Shown: positions 43,049 to 51,968 of the stretch, piece by piece
Layout: each line of letters opens with the position of its first letter
Position numbering within the stretch: position 1 is the stretch's first letter
Source: Streptomyces fuscichromogenes
Lineage (GTDB): Bacteria > Actinomycetota > Actinomycetes > Streptomycetales > Streptomycetaceae
Direction of reading: 5' to 3'
Length of the DNA stretch: 64,000 bases
Assembly (NCBI RefSeq): GCF_014645815.1
Contig: NZ_BMML01000018.1
Location: 62,001-126,000, forward strand
The notes under the pieces: generated by a model
Seen by the model: only the letters and a program-made list of their open reading frames with translations
Databases searched by the model: none
What the model was told of the DNA's origin: nothing
Translations under genes and position numbers: made by a program

Positions 43049-43624
43049 ATGCCGCACACCGCTTCCCGCTATCTCGCCGAGGGCCCCCGCGTGGGCATCC
43101 GTCACTACACCTACGAGGACGGCGCCGAGTTCATCGCCCGCGCCCGGGAGAGCAAGGACCTCCACCAGCCCTGGCTGTTCCCGCCCGCCACGGACGCGGC
43201 CTTCGCCGGCTACGCGGGGCGGTTGATCGAGGACCGCAGCAAGGCCGGGTTCCTGGTCTGCGAGAAGGCAGCCGCAGGGCCCGGTGGGGGACAGGGCGGG
43301 GCGATCGCCGGGTTCATCAACATCAACAACATCGTCGAGGGCGGCTTCCAGTGCGGTGCGCTCGGCTACGGCGTGTTCGCGCACGCGGCCGGGCGCGGGC
43401 TGATGCGGGAGGCGATGGGGCTCGTCGTGGACCACGCCTTCGGGCCGATGCGACTGCACCGGCTGGAGATCAACGTGCAGCCCGGCAACGCCGCGTCGAT
43501 CGCGCTCGCCCGCGGTGCCGGGTTCCGGCTGGAGGGCTTCTCGCCGAACATGATCTACATCGACGGGGCCTGGCGGGACCACGAACGCTGGGCGCTCACC
43601 GCGGAGATGCGGACGACCGCCTGA
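43049..43624 (+). CDS. GNAT-family acetyltransferase (RimJ/RimL type)
   Basis: A 191-residue acetyltransferase. The sequence YLAEGPRVGIRHYTYEDGAE, the central FQCGALGYGVFAHAAGRGLM acetyl-CoA loop and MRLHRLEINVQPGNAASIAL match the RimJ/RimL subgroup that acetylates protein N-termini or small amines. ATG 43049 is 19 bases after the LapA-like gene. Confidence 0.9.
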   Translation: MPHTASRYLAEGPRVGIRHYTYEDGAEFIARARESKDLHQPWLFPPATDAAFAGYAGRLIEDRSKAGFLVCEKAAAGPGGGQGGAIAGFININNIVEGGFQCGALGYGVFAHAAGRGLMREAMGLVVDHAFGPMRLHRLEINVQPGNAASIALARGAGFRLEGFSPNMIYIDGAWRDHERWALTAEMRTTA

Positions 43625-43711
43625 GCCCCGCGCGACCCGGGCCGGCGCCCGACACCTTTGCGCAATCCTGACCGGCGGCTCCCCTGGTCAGCTCATCCGG
43701 TGCCGGGTTCC

Positions 43712-45628
43712 ATGGTGATCGTGACGAGGATCCGACGTGAGGTACTGACCCTGCCCGCGGCGGAGTTGGGCCCGGACAACCCGCTGCCGCCGCTCCGCCC
43801 CCTGGACGAGATCCACCGCGTCGACGAGCGTGACCGGGAGGAGCCGCCCCGGGACACGGCCCGCGGACTCGGCTGCGAACCGCTGCCCAGCCTCCTCCCG
43901 GTCCGGGTCCGCGACGGCTACGGCAGAGCCCGTACACCCCGGGCGCTGGACGCCCTCGTGATCGAGAACGACCGGCTGCGGGCCACCGTCCTGCCCGGCC
44001 TCGGCGGCCGCGTCGCCTCCCTCGTCCACCTGCCCGCCGGCCGCGAACTCCTGCACCGCAACCCGGTGTTCCAGCCCGCCAACCTCGCCCTCAACGGCGC
44101 CTGGTACGCCGGCGGCATCGAGTGGAACATCGGCGCCACCGGCCGCACCACCCTCTCCTGCGCCCCGCTGCACGCGGCCCGCGTCCCCGCCCCCGACGGC
44201 GGGGAGATGCTCCGGCTCTGGGAGTGGGAGCGGCTTCGTGACCTGCCCTTCCAGGTCGACCTGTGGCTGCCGGACGGCTCCGACTTCCTGTACGCGGGTG
44301 TCCGCGTACGCAACCCCCACGAACACCCGGTGCCGGTCCACTGGTGGTCCAGCGCGGCCGTACCCCAGGACCGCCGGATCGTCGTCCCGGCCCAGGAGGC
44401 CTGGGAGTTCGGGCCCGAGCGGCGACTGCACCGGGTGCCCGTTCCGGCGGATGACGCCCAACACCCCTACCCGGTCGACTGGTTCTACGACATACCGGAC
44501 CGGCGGCGCCGCTGGATCGCCGCGCTCGACGCCGACGGCCATGGCCTGGTGCAGACCTCCACCGACGAACTGCGCGGCCGGAAACAGTTCGTGTGGGGGT
44601 CGGGCCCCGGCGGCCGGCGCTGGCAGGAGTGGCTCGGCGGACCCGGCGCCGGCGGGTACCGCGAGATCCAGGCCGGACTGGCCCGCACCCAGCTGGAACC
44701 CGTCCGCCTCGACGCGGAGAGCGAGTGCTGCTGGCTGGAGGCCTACGGCCCGCTGTCGGCGGCACCGCAGCACGTCGAGGAGCGTCTGGAACTCGCCCTG
44801 CCACGCGCCGAGTTCGACGCCGCCCACGCGGCGTGGAAGCCGTACGCCGACACCGAACCCGGCGAAGTCCTCGCCACCGGATCCGGCTGGGGAGCGCTCG
44901 AAGTGCTGCGCGCCGACCGGAAGCTGCCCGGCACGCCGTTCCCGGAGCCCACGCTGACCGAGGAACAGGCCCCCTGGCGGGAACTGCTGCGCACCGGCAC
45001 CCTGCCCGAACCCCGCCGGGTACGGCCGCCCGGACCCACCCTGGTCGCCCCGCACTGGCGCGACATGCTGGAGACGGCCCCCGCCACCCCGCACACCGAG
45101 TACCACCTCGGCGTCGCCCAGTGGCACGCCGGCGACCGCGCCCAGGCAGTCCGCAGCTGGGAGCGGGCCCTTCCGCTCGCCCCGTCCCTCTGGCCGCTGC
45201 TGCGCTGTCTCGCCGTCGCCGACCAGGAGCACGGGCACCACGAACGGGCCGCCGAACGGTACGCCGACGCCTTCGACGACCTGTGCCGGGAGCGCCGCGA
45301 CGACGGCGAGGCCTGGACCGCGGCCTCGGCGGCGCTCGGCCGCGAGGCCGTCGAGGCGCTGCTGCGGGTACGGCGGGTCGCGGACGCCCGCGCGGTCTGG
45401 GAGGCGCTGCTGCCCGAGACCCGGGCGCGCGGCCGCTTCCGGCTCCTGGAGGCGGAGCTGCTCCTCGCGGAGGGGCGGCGGACGGCGGCCCGAGCCGTGT
45501 TCGACACCGGGTTCGAGGTCGCCGACCTGCGGGAGGGGTCGGAGGCGATCGGCCGGCTGTGGGCGCGGCTCGGTGACGAGCCGCTGCCCGCCCGGTACGA
45601 CTTCCGGATGCGGCCGCAGGGCCTGTGA
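43712..45628 (+). CDS. DUF5107-type protein with C-terminal TPR-like repeats
   Basis: A 638-residue cytosolic protein. The N-terminal region (LVIENDRLRATVLPGLGGRV, HRNPVFQPANLALNGAWYAG, GIEWNIGATG) is an aldose-epimerase-like beta-sandwich of the DUF5107 family, often found with sugar catabolism genes. The C-terminal third has helical repeats (YHLGVAQWHAGDRAQAVRSW). A role as a sugar-binding or mutarotase-like enzyme is likely but unproven. ATG 43712 has no clear Shine-Dalgarno; the GTG at 43721 is an alternative. Confidence 0.82.
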   Translation: MVIVTRIRREVLTLPAAELGPDNPLPPLRPLDEIHRVDERDREEPPRDTARGLGCEPLPSLLPVRVRDGYGRARTPRALDALVIENDRLRATVLPGLGGRVASLVHLPAGRELLHRNPVFQPANLALNGAWYAGGIEWNIGATGRTTLSCAPLHAARVPAPDGGEMLRLWEWERLRDLPFQVDLWLPDGSDFLYAGVRVRNPHEHPVPVHWWSSAAVPQDRRIVVPAQEAWEFGPERRLHRVPVPADDAQHPYPVDWFYDIPDRRRRWIAALDADGHGLVQTSTDELRGRKQFVWGSGPGGRRWQEWLGGPGAGGYREIQAGLARTQLEPVRLDAESECCWLEAYGPLSAAPQHVEERLELALPRAEFDAAHAAWKPYADTEPGEVLATGSGWGALEVLRADRKLPGTPFPEPTLTEEQAPWRELLRTGTLPEPRRVRPPGPTLVAPHWRDMLETAPATPHTEYHLGVAQWHAGDRAQAVRSWERALPLAPSLWPLLRCLAVADQEHGHHERAAERYADAFDDLCRERRDDGEAWTAASAALGREAVEALLRVRRVADARAVWEALLPETRARGRFRLLEAELLLAEGRRTAARAVFDTGFEVADLREGSEAIGRLWARLGDEPLPARYDFRMRPQGL

Positions 45629-45979
45629 TCAGACCCGGTGCTGGTCGACGTACTCGAACAGCGAGCCGTCCGGGTGCATCGCGAGCAGGTTGCGGCCGGC
45701 GGGCGTGGCCACCGGCCCCGCGAGGATCCGGGCGCCGAGGTCGTCCAGCAGCCGGTGGGCCGCGTCGACGTCCTGCACCGCGATCGTCGCGGTGACCTTG
45801 CGCAGCACCTCCAGCTCCGCCTCCGGCCCGCTCATCAGAAGGAAGGAGCCGACCGCGGCGACCTGGACACCGCCGCGTTCGAAGCGCTGGGCTCTGCCGC
45901 CGGAGAGGCGTTCGTAGAACGGGATCGCGGTATCGATGTCGTCGACGCAGATGCGCAGGGAGGCGCCCAGAATCTCCAT
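45629..45979 (-). CDS. VOC-superfamily (glyoxalase-like) protein
   Basis: A 116-residue protein with the paired beta-alpha-beta-beta-beta modules of the vicinal oxygen chelate fold (LRICVDDIDTAIPFYERLSG, ATIAVQDVDAAHRLLDDLGA, NLLAMHPDGSLFEYVDQH). The typical metal glutamate appears in LFEYVDQ. The substrate is unknown. ATG 45979 is preferred because TAGGCT lies 7 bases upstream, suiting a leaderless transcript; GTG 45985 is possible. It converges directly on the DUF5107 gene. Confidence 0.85.
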   Translation of the reverse strand: MEILGASLRICVDDIDTAIPFYERLSGGRAQRFERGGVQVAAVGSFLLMSGPEAELEVLRKVTATIAVQDVDAAHRLLDDLGARILAGPVATPAGRNLLAMHPDGSLFEYVDQHRV

Positions 45980-46033
45980 GGGCACGAGCCTAGTTGCCGC
46001 GGACCGGGATGGTGCCGCCTCCGGTGATCTCCT

Positions 46034-46064
46034 GTTACGGCATTTCCGGTGCGGGTACCCGCAC
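46034..46064 (+). promoter_or_regulatory. Sigma-B-like promoter inside a perfect palindrome
   Basis: GTTA (46034-46037), a 15-base spacer and GGGTAC (46053-46058) fit the Streptomyces SigB/SigF-type pattern. The -10 lies within the perfect 16-bp palindrome GTGCGGGTACCCGCAC (46049-46064), ending 3 bases before the start codon at 46068. The transcript would have almost no leader. Confidence 0.5.
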
Positions 46065-46067
46065 GGT

Positions 46068-46502
46068 ATGGAACACCTGGATCATCTCGAACATCTGGAC
46101 AAGGACCTCGTCGACGAGCTGGCACAGGTCGCCCGCGAAACCGTCCGTGACGAACTGCGCGAGCAGGGCCGGAAGCGGCGGCGGGCCGCCGTGCTGTACG
46201 GCGCGTCGGGCGCGGTCGCCCTGTACGCCGGGGCCGCCGTGGCGCTCGCCGTGGGGCTGGCCTGGGCGATCCTGCTGCCGGGGTGGGCCGCGGCGCTGGT
46301 CACCGCGGCGATGCTGGGGGCGGTCGCGTACGCGCTGCGGGAGGCGGGACGGCCCAGGAGGCCGCACGCCCCGCACCGGGTCGTCGGGGGGACCGCGCCC
46401 GCCGGGCCGCCCGGAGGGCTGGGGCTGCCGTATCCGCCGATGCCGGGGACTCCGCCGGTTGCGCCGGGTGCGGATCCGGAGTGGCCTCATCACCGGGGTT
46501 GA
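46068..46502 (+). CDS. Small membrane protein (phage-holin-superfamily/DUF1469-like)
   Basis: A 144-residue protein with an acidic/basic amphipathic N-terminus (LDKDLVDELAQVARETVRDE), two membrane helices (LYGASGAVALYAGAAVALAV and LLPGWAAALVTAAMLGAVAY) and a Pro/Gly-rich tail. Similar Streptomyces proteins are annotated as holin-like without lytic function. The SigB-like promoter suggests stress-induced expression. Confidence 0.7.
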   Translation: MEHLDHLEHLDKDLVDELAQVARETVRDELREQGRKRRRAAVLYGASGAVALYAGAAVALAVGLAWAILLPGWAAALVTAAMLGAVAYALREAGRPRRPHAPHRVVGGTAPAGPPGGLGLPYPPMPGTPPVAPGADPEWPHHRG

Positions 46503-46551
46503 CCTGCGGGGCGGCGCCGTTCGCGTTGCGGTCGTCGCTTTGCTGCGGGGC

Positions 46552-46595
46552 GGTGGGGCTGGTCGCGCAGTTCCCCGCGCCCCCTAGGGGGCGCG
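46552..46595. repeat. REP-like element, copy A
   Basis: CTGGTCGCGCAGTTCCCCGC is followed by the perfect 20-bp palindrome at 46576-46595 (CGCGCCCCCT and its complement). Related copies occur at 52649-52765, 58643-58708 and 62901-62946. It lies between genes and may act as a terminator. The remaining bases to the transketolase start at 46760 hold no gene. Confidence 0.8.
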
Positions 46596-46759
46596 TTTCG
46601 GCGGACGGTGATTTCGACGCGCGGTGTTTCGGGGCCGAGCCTACGGTTACCTGGGAGGCCCTGGATCTCGTCGTGTCCCCGGGGGGCGCACCGTGACGCG
46701 CCGACCCCGGACCGTGACCGCGCCCGATCCCGCACGGACCGCCTCCTGGAAGGAGCCCC

Positions 46760-48607
46760 ATGAACACCGCCGAAATCGTCGAACTCGCCCAGCAGTTGCG
46801 TGTGGACAGCGTGCGTGCGGCCGCTGCGGCCGAGTCCGGGCATCCGACCTCGTCGATGTCCGCCGCCGATCTGATGGCGGTGCTGCTCGCCCGCCACCTG
46901 CGCTACGACTTCGAGCGGCCCGACCACCCCGGCAACGACCGCTTCATCCTCTCCAAGGGCCACGCCTCGCCGCTGCTGTACGCCGCCTACAAGGCCGCCG
47001 GCGCCATCGACGACGCCGAGCTGCTCACCTTCCGTCGGCTCGGCAGTCATCTGGAGGGGCACCCCACCCCGCGCCGGCTGTCCTGGGTGGAGACCGCCAC
47101 CGGCTCCCTGGGCCAGGGCCTGCCGGTCGGGGTCGGCATCGCGCTGTCCGGGAAGCGGCTGGAGCACGGCCGCTACCGGGTCTGGGTGCTGTGCGGGGAC
47201 AGCGAGCTGGCCGAGGGCTCGGTGTGGGAGGCCGCCGAGCACGCCGGGTACGAGCACCTCGACAACCTCACGGCGATCGTGGACGTCAACCGGCTCGGCC
47301 AGCGCGGCCCCACCCGGCACGGCCACGACCTCGACGCCTACGCCCGCCGCTTCCAGGCCTTCGGCTGGCACACCGTCGAGGTCGACGGGCATGACGTGGA
47401 CGCCGTCGACCGCGCCTGCGACGAGGCCGCGGCCACCGCCGGACAGCCCACCGTGATCCTCGCCCGCACCCGCAAGGGCAGGGGCGTCGCCGCCGTCGAG
47501 GACCGCGAGGGCATGCACGGCAAACCGCTGCCGCACCCCGAGGAGGCCGTCGCCGAACTCGGCGGAGTGCGGGACCTGCGCGTCCACGTACAGGAGCCGC
47601 ACGCCGCCCGCGGCCTGCACTCCGTGTCCACGGGCGCGCTCGAACTCCCGCGCTACGACCCGGGCGACGAGGTCGCCACCCGTGACGCCTTCGGCAACGC
47701 GCTCGTCGCACTCGGCCACGCCCGCGCCGACGTCGTCGCACTGGACGGCGAGGTCGGCGACTCCACCCGCACCGAGCTCTTCGGCAAGGAACACCCCGAC
47801 CGCTACTTCGAGTTCTACATAGCCGAACAGCAACTCGTCGCCGGTGCCGTCGGCATGGCCGCCCGCGGCTGGGTGCCGTACGCGTCCACCTTCGCCGCCT
47901 TCCTCTCCCGGGCCTACGACTTCGTGCGCATGGCCGCCGTCAGCGGCAGCGGGATCAACCTGGTCGGCTCGCACGCGGGCGTGGCCATCGGGCAGGACGG
48001 GCCGTCCCAGATGGGCCTGGAGGACCTGGCGATGTTCCGCGCGCTGTACGGCTCGACCGTGCTCTACCCGTGCGACGCCAACCAGACCGCCCGGCTCGTG
48101 GCGGCCATGGTCGGGCTGGACGGCATCCGCTATCTGCGCACCTCGCGCGGTGCGAGCCCGGTGATCTACGGCCCGGACGAGGAGTTCCCGGTCGGCGGCA
48201 GCAAGGTGCTGCGCTCCTCCCCGGAGGACCGGCTGACCGTGGTCGCCGCCGGGGTCACCCTGCACGAGGCGCTCAGGGCCGCCGACATGCTCGCCGAGGA
48301 GGACATCGCGGTCCGGGTCGTCGACCTGTACTCGGTCAAGCCCGTCGACCGGCGCACGCTGCGCCGCGCCGCGGTGGAGACCGGCTGTCTGCTCACCGTC
48401 GAGGACCACCGTGAGGAGGGCGGGCTCGGCGACGCGGTCGCGGAGGCGTTCGCGGACGGCGGGCCCGTACCGCGGCTGGTCCGGCTCGCCGTGCGCACCA
48501 TGCCGGGTTCGGCCGCGCCCGACCAGCAGTTGCACGCCGCGGGGATCGACGCCGACTCGATCGCGGTGGCCGGGCGGCTGCTGGTCGAGGAGGCCGTCGT
48601 GCGCTGA
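46760..48607 (+). CDS. Transketolase
   Basis: A 615-residue thiamine-diphosphate enzyme moving two-carbon units between sugar phosphates in the pentose phosphate pathway. The N-terminal TPP domain has SKGHASPLLYAAY, GSLGQGLPVGVGIALSGKRL and the Mg/TPP motif GDSELAEGS. The pyrimidine domain has EFYIAEQQLVAGAVGMAARG and the C-terminal domain TVVAAGVTLHEALRAADMLA. GGAAGGAG stands 5 bases before ATG 46760. Streptomyces usually has another housekeeping transketolase, so this is probably an accessory copy. Confidence 0.93.
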   Translation: MNTAEIVELAQQLRVDSVRAAAAAESGHPTSSMSAADLMAVLLARHLRYDFERPDHPGNDRFILSKGHASPLLYAAYKAAGAIDDAELLTFRRLGSHLEGHPTPRRLSWVETATGSLGQGLPVGVGIALSGKRLEHGRYRVWVLCGDSELAEGSVWEAAEHAGYEHLDNLTAIVDVNRLGQRGPTRHGHDLDAYARRFQAFGWHTVEVDGHDVDAVDRACDEAAATAGQPTVILARTRKGRGVAAVEDREGMHGKPLPHPEEAVAELGGVRDLRVHVQEPHAARGLHSVSTGALELPRYDPGDEVATRDAFGNALVALGHARADVVALDGEVGDSTRTELFGKEHPDRYFEFYIAEQQLVAGAVGMAARGWVPYASTFAAFLSRAYDFVRMAAVSGSGINLVGSHAGVAIGQDGPSQMGLEDLAMFRALYGSTVLYPCDANQTARLVAAMVGLDGIRYLRTSRGASPVIYGPDEEFPVGGSKVLRSSPEDRLTVVAAGVTLHEALRAADMLAEEDIAVRVVDLYSVKPVDRRTLRRAAVETGCLLTVEDHREEGGLGDAVAEAFADGGPVPRLVRLAVRTMPGSAAPDQQLHAAGIDADSIAVAGRLLVEEAVVR

Positions 48608-48656
48608 ACCGCACGACGCGGGCCGACGGCCGGGAGCAGGGGCAGGAGGAGGACAG

Positions 48657-49349
48657 ATGACAGGTCGGGGCGGACTCCGGTACGTGTACGCCGTCTGCCG
48701 TCCGTTCGAGGCGGCCCTGCAGACCCAGCTCACCGGCGTGGCCGGCGCCCCGCCGGGGCTGCTCAGACACCGCGGCCTGGTCGCCGTCGTCAGTACGGTC
48801 CCGGAGGGGGACTTCGCGGAGGAGCGGCTGCGGGACCGCCTGGTGGACCCGGAGTGGCTGGCCGCGACCGCCCGCGCCCACCAGGGCGTGGTCGACGCGC
48901 TCACCACCGTCACCACGCCGCTGCCGCTCCGGCCGGCCACGGTCTTCCGGGACGACAGCGGCGTACGGTCCATGATGGAGGCCCGCGAGGCCTACTTCCT
49001 CCGGACCCTGGACCGGCTCGACGGGCGGGTCGAGTGGGGCGTGCGGGTGTACGCGGACCCGCCCGAGCGGCGAGGGGCCGCCGAGGAGTTCGCCCGTGCT
49101 CTGCATGAGCGGCTCTCCGGGCGGGCCGAGGATTCCCGGCTTTCCGGTCCGTCCGCGCGGAAACCGCTGGACGCCGCTTACCTGGTGCCGCGCACGGATT
49201 CCGAGGAGTTCGTGGAACTGGTCGACCGGGCGAAGGCCGCCGCACCGGGGATACGGGTGGAACTCACCGGTCCCTGGGCGGCCTATTCCTTCACGGAACC
49301 GGCCGGCGAGCCGGCCGCCGGACCGACGGGGCCGGCCGCGCGCGGATGA
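48657..49349 (+). CDS. Gas-vesicle GvpL/GvpF-family protein
   Basis: A 230-residue homologue of GvpF/GvpL, minor proteins that help assemble gas vesicles and bind GvpA. Typical elements are RYVYAVCRPFEAALQTQ at the start, HQGVVDALTTVTTPLPLRPA with the TPLPLRxxTVF motif, a long helix (EAYFLRTLDRLDGRVEWGVR) and LDAAYLVPRTDSEEFVE. AGGAGGAGG precedes ATG 48657. No gvpA, gvpN, gvpJ or other vesicle gene is nearby, so it is a solitary remnant or has another role. It follows the transketolase by 49 bases. Confidence 0.88.
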   Translation: MTGRGGLRYVYAVCRPFEAALQTQLTGVAGAPPGLLRHRGLVAVVSTVPEGDFAEERLRDRLVDPEWLAATARAHQGVVDALTTVTTPLPLRPATVFRDDSGVRSMMEAREAYFLRTLDRLDGRVEWGVRVYADPPERRGAAEEFARALHERLSGRAEDSRLSGPSARKPLDAAYLVPRTDSEEFVELVDRAKAAAPGIRVELTGPWAAYSFTEPAGEPAAGPTGPAARG

Positions 49350-49410
49350 CGTGGCCACCGGAACCACTGGAACCACCGGAACCTGCTGCCGGTGCCGGGC
49401 GTGCCGCGGA

Positions 49411-49435
49411 CCGGGAAACCAGGCGTGTTTCCCGG
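49411..49435. terminator. Bidirectional terminator hairpin
   Basis: A perfect 9-bp stem CCGGGAAAC/GTTTCCCGG with a 7-base loop lies between the convergent GvpL/F and methyltransferase genes. Confidence 0.65.
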
Positions 49436-49451
49436 GAGCCGCTGATCAGGC

Positions 49452-50267
49452 TCACTTGCGGCAGAGGATCTCGCCGTGCAGCACGGCGAACCAGCCGTCC
49501 TCCTGGCCCGCCCACTCCCGCCAGGCCGCCGAGATCGCCGCCAGCTGCTCCGTGGTCGCGTGGCCGCCCTCCGTGGCCCGCCGCGCGTAGGACGAGGCGA
49601 CCGTACGGTCCCCCCACAGCCCGCCCCACCAGGCCCGCTCATCGGCCGTGCTGTACGTCCAGGTGCCCGAGGTGGCCGTGATGTCGGTGAGCCCCGCGGC
49701 CAGCGCCCAGGACCTCAGCCGCCGCCCGGCGTCCGGCTCGCCCCCGTTGGCGCGGGCCACCCGCCGGTACAGCTCCAGCCAGTCGTCCAGCCCCGGCACC
49801 GCCGGGTACCAGGTCATCGCCGCGTAGTCCCCGTCGCGTGCCGCGATGAAGCCGCCGGGCTTGGTGACCCGGCGCATCTCGCGCAGCGCCTGCACCGGGT
49901 CGCCCACATGCTGGAGCACCTGGTGGGCGTGGACCACGCAGAACGTGTCGTCCGGGTAGTCCAGCGCGTGCACGTCGGCGACCGCGAAGTCCACGTTCGT
50001 CAGCCCGCGCCCGGCGGCGGTCTCCCGGGCCTGGTCCAGGATGTCCGGTGCGCGGTCGACGCCGGTGACCTGGCCGTCGGGGACCAGGCCCGCCAGATCG
50101 GCGGTGATCGTCCCGGGGCCGCAGCCGATGTCCAGGATCCTCATGTGGGGCTTCAGCGAACCGAGCAGGTAGGCGGCGGAGTTGGCGGCGGTGCGCCAGG
50201 TGTGCGAACGCAGCACCGACTCGTGGTGCCCGTGCGTGTAGACGGCGGTCTCCTGTGGCTTCGACAT
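49452..50267 (-). CDS. SAM-dependent methyltransferase (UbiE/COQ5-like)
   Basis: A 271-residue class I methyltransferase with motif I ILDIGCGPGTITADLA, VTGVDRAPDILDQARETAAG, the post-motif DVHALDYPDDTFCVVHAHQV and MRRVTKPGGFIAARDGDYAA. The sequence resembles small-molecule methyltransferases of the UbiE group. ATG 50267 has AAGGGG 8 bases upstream. Confidence 0.9.
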   Translation of the reverse strand: MSKPQETAVYTHGHHESVLRSHTWRTAANSAAYLLGSLKPHMRILDIGCGPGTITADLAGLVPDGQVTGVDRAPDILDQARETAAGRGLTNVDFAVADVHALDYPDDTFCVVHAHQVLQHVGDPVQALREMRRVTKPGGFIAARDGDYAAMTWYPAVPGLDDWLELYRRVARANGGEPDAGRRLRSWALAAGLTDITATSGTWTYSTADERAWWGGLWGDRTVASSYARRATEGGHATTEQLAAISAAWREWAGQEDGWFAVLHGEILCRK

Positions 50268-50410
50268 GGCTCGACCCCTTCGCGTCACACCGGCGGACGG
50301 GGCCGGACGACCCCGTCTCGCGGTATCCGCAACGCTACGCCCGCATGTCGAATGATGAGACCCGTGTTTTGCCATGTGGACTGACAGGTCGTCATGACGA
50401 CTCCGGCGGG

Positions 50411-51898
50411 TCAGGGTAGCGGCCGGTACACGGTCAGCGCCCCGGGCAGCTTCTCCACGGTCATCTCGCCCGCCACCTCGGTGACTTCACCGTCGTACGC
50501 GAGCGGGGTACCGGCCGCGACGCCGGTCAGGCGCAGCCGGCGCACCCGCGCCTCCGCGTGGGCGGGGGAGCGGGTCAGCGGGCTCACCAGGGCGGCCGAC
50601 AGCAGGCTGAGCGCGGGATGCCGGCCCCCGTGCACCACGCGCACGTCGAGCTGCCCGTCCGCCAGATCGGTGCGTCGGCCCGGGGCCAGACCCATCCGGT
50701 GGTAGACGCCGTTGCCGACGAACAGCAGCCACAACGGGTGGGTCTCGCCGCGCAGTTCGACCCTCAGCGGATGCCGGTCCGTACGCAGCACGCGCAGCGC
50801 GGCCAGCACCTCGGCGGGCCGGCCACCGATGCGGTGCGCCCAGTGCTCCCGCTCCCGGACCAGCTCCGGATAGACGCCCAGGCTCAGCGTGTTGAGGAAG
50901 ACGCCCGACCGGTCCCCGGAGCTGAAGCGGCCGACGTCCACCCGGACCGCCTCGCCCTCGCGCACCGCCCGGCCCAGACCCCGGCCGTCCTCCACGCTCA
51001 GGTCGTAGGCGAAGTGGTTGAGGGTGCCGCCGGGCAGCACCGCGAGCGGCAGCCCGTGGCGCAGTGCGATCCGGGCCGCCGCGTTCACGGTGCCGTCGCC
51101 GCCGCACACCCCGAGCGCCCGTGCCCGCGCCGCCGCCTTCGCCAACTCGCTCTCCACGTCCTCCGGTTCGCACTCCACCAGCTCCGCCTCCGGCAGCTCG
51201 TGGCGCAGCACCCGTATCCGGTCCGCGCTCCCGGAGGCCCGGTTGGCCACCATCACCAGACCGGCCCCGCCGGGCAGCGCCGGGGCCTCGGCACGCGGCC
51301 GGGGCGGCGGGCCGGTCTGCGCCCGGGTCGGCACCAGCCGGCGTACGGCGAACGCGGCACCGGCGCCCAGCGCGGCGCCCGCGAGCACGTCGCTGGGGAA
51401 GTGCACGCCCGTGAAGACCCGGGACACGGCGACGGAGAACGCCACCGGCGCCACCACCGCGCCCCACCCCGGGGACTCCAGGGCGACCCCGGCCGCGAAG
51501 GCGGCCGCCGACGCGGCGTGCCCGGAGGGGAACGACGTGGTGATCGGCTGCCGCTTCAGGTGCCGTGCCGCGGGCACCGGGGCCAGCAGCGGGCGGGGGC
51601 GGCGCACCGAGCGCTTGCCGAGGGTGTTGATGGCCAGGGAGGCCAGGGCGAGCGAGGCCAGACCGCGGACGGCGGCCCGGCGGGCCCGGGGCGTGCGGGA
51701 GGCGGCCACCGCGGCCGCGGTCGCGAACCACAGCACCCCGTGGTCGGCGCTCCGGCTCAGCCGGGGCAGCACCGGCTCGGCGAGCGGCCAGTTCCGCGCG
51801 GCGGCCCGCTCGAACAGCCGGTGGTCGAGAGCGAGGAGCCGGTCGCGCAGCGCGTGCCGGCCGGGCTTCAGGACGGTGAGGTCGACATCTGGGCTCAT
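50411..51898 (-). CDS. PAP2 phosphatase - diacylglycerol-kinase fusion protein
   Basis: A 495-residue membrane protein joining two lipid enzymes. The N-terminal PAP2 phosphatase has the three motifs KRSVRRPRP, PSGHAASAAAF and SRVFTGVHFPSDV, within about four membrane segments. The C-terminal half (from about 240) is a DAGK catalytic domain with LGVCGGDGTVNAAARIA and VLPGGTLNHFAYDL, and a YegS/DgkB-like second lobe. It could interconvert lipid phosphates, for example undecaprenyl or diacylglycerol species. ATG 51898 is 70 bases from the divergent phosphatase gene. Confidence 0.9.
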   Translation of the reverse strand: MSPDVDLTVLKPGRHALRDRLLALDHRLFERAAARNWPLAEPVLPRLSRSADHGVLWFATAAAVAASRTPRARRAAVRGLASLALASLAINTLGKRSVRRPRPLLAPVPAARHLKRQPITTSFPSGHAASAAAFAAGVALESPGWGAVVAPVAFSVAVSRVFTGVHFPSDVLAGAALGAGAAFAVRRLVPTRAQTGPPPRPRAEAPALPGGAGLVMVANRASGSADRIRVLRHELPEAELVECEPEDVESELAKAAARARALGVCGGDGTVNAAARIALRHGLPLAVLPGGTLNHFAYDLSVEDGRGLGRAVREGEAVRVDVGRFSSGDRSGVFLNTLSLGVYPELVREREHWAHRIGGRPAEVLAALRVLRTDRHPLRVELRGETHPLWLLFVGNGVYHRMGLAPGRRTDLADGQLDVRVVHGGRHPALSLLSAALVSPLTRSPAHAEARVRRLRLTGVAAGTPLAYDGEVTEVAGEMTVEKLPGALTVYRPLP

Positions 51899-51968
51899 GC
51901 GGGTCCGGTTACCCTGAACTCGCACTTTCCTGCCGGCCCGCGGTCCGGTCGAGTGAGAGGAACCCTGG

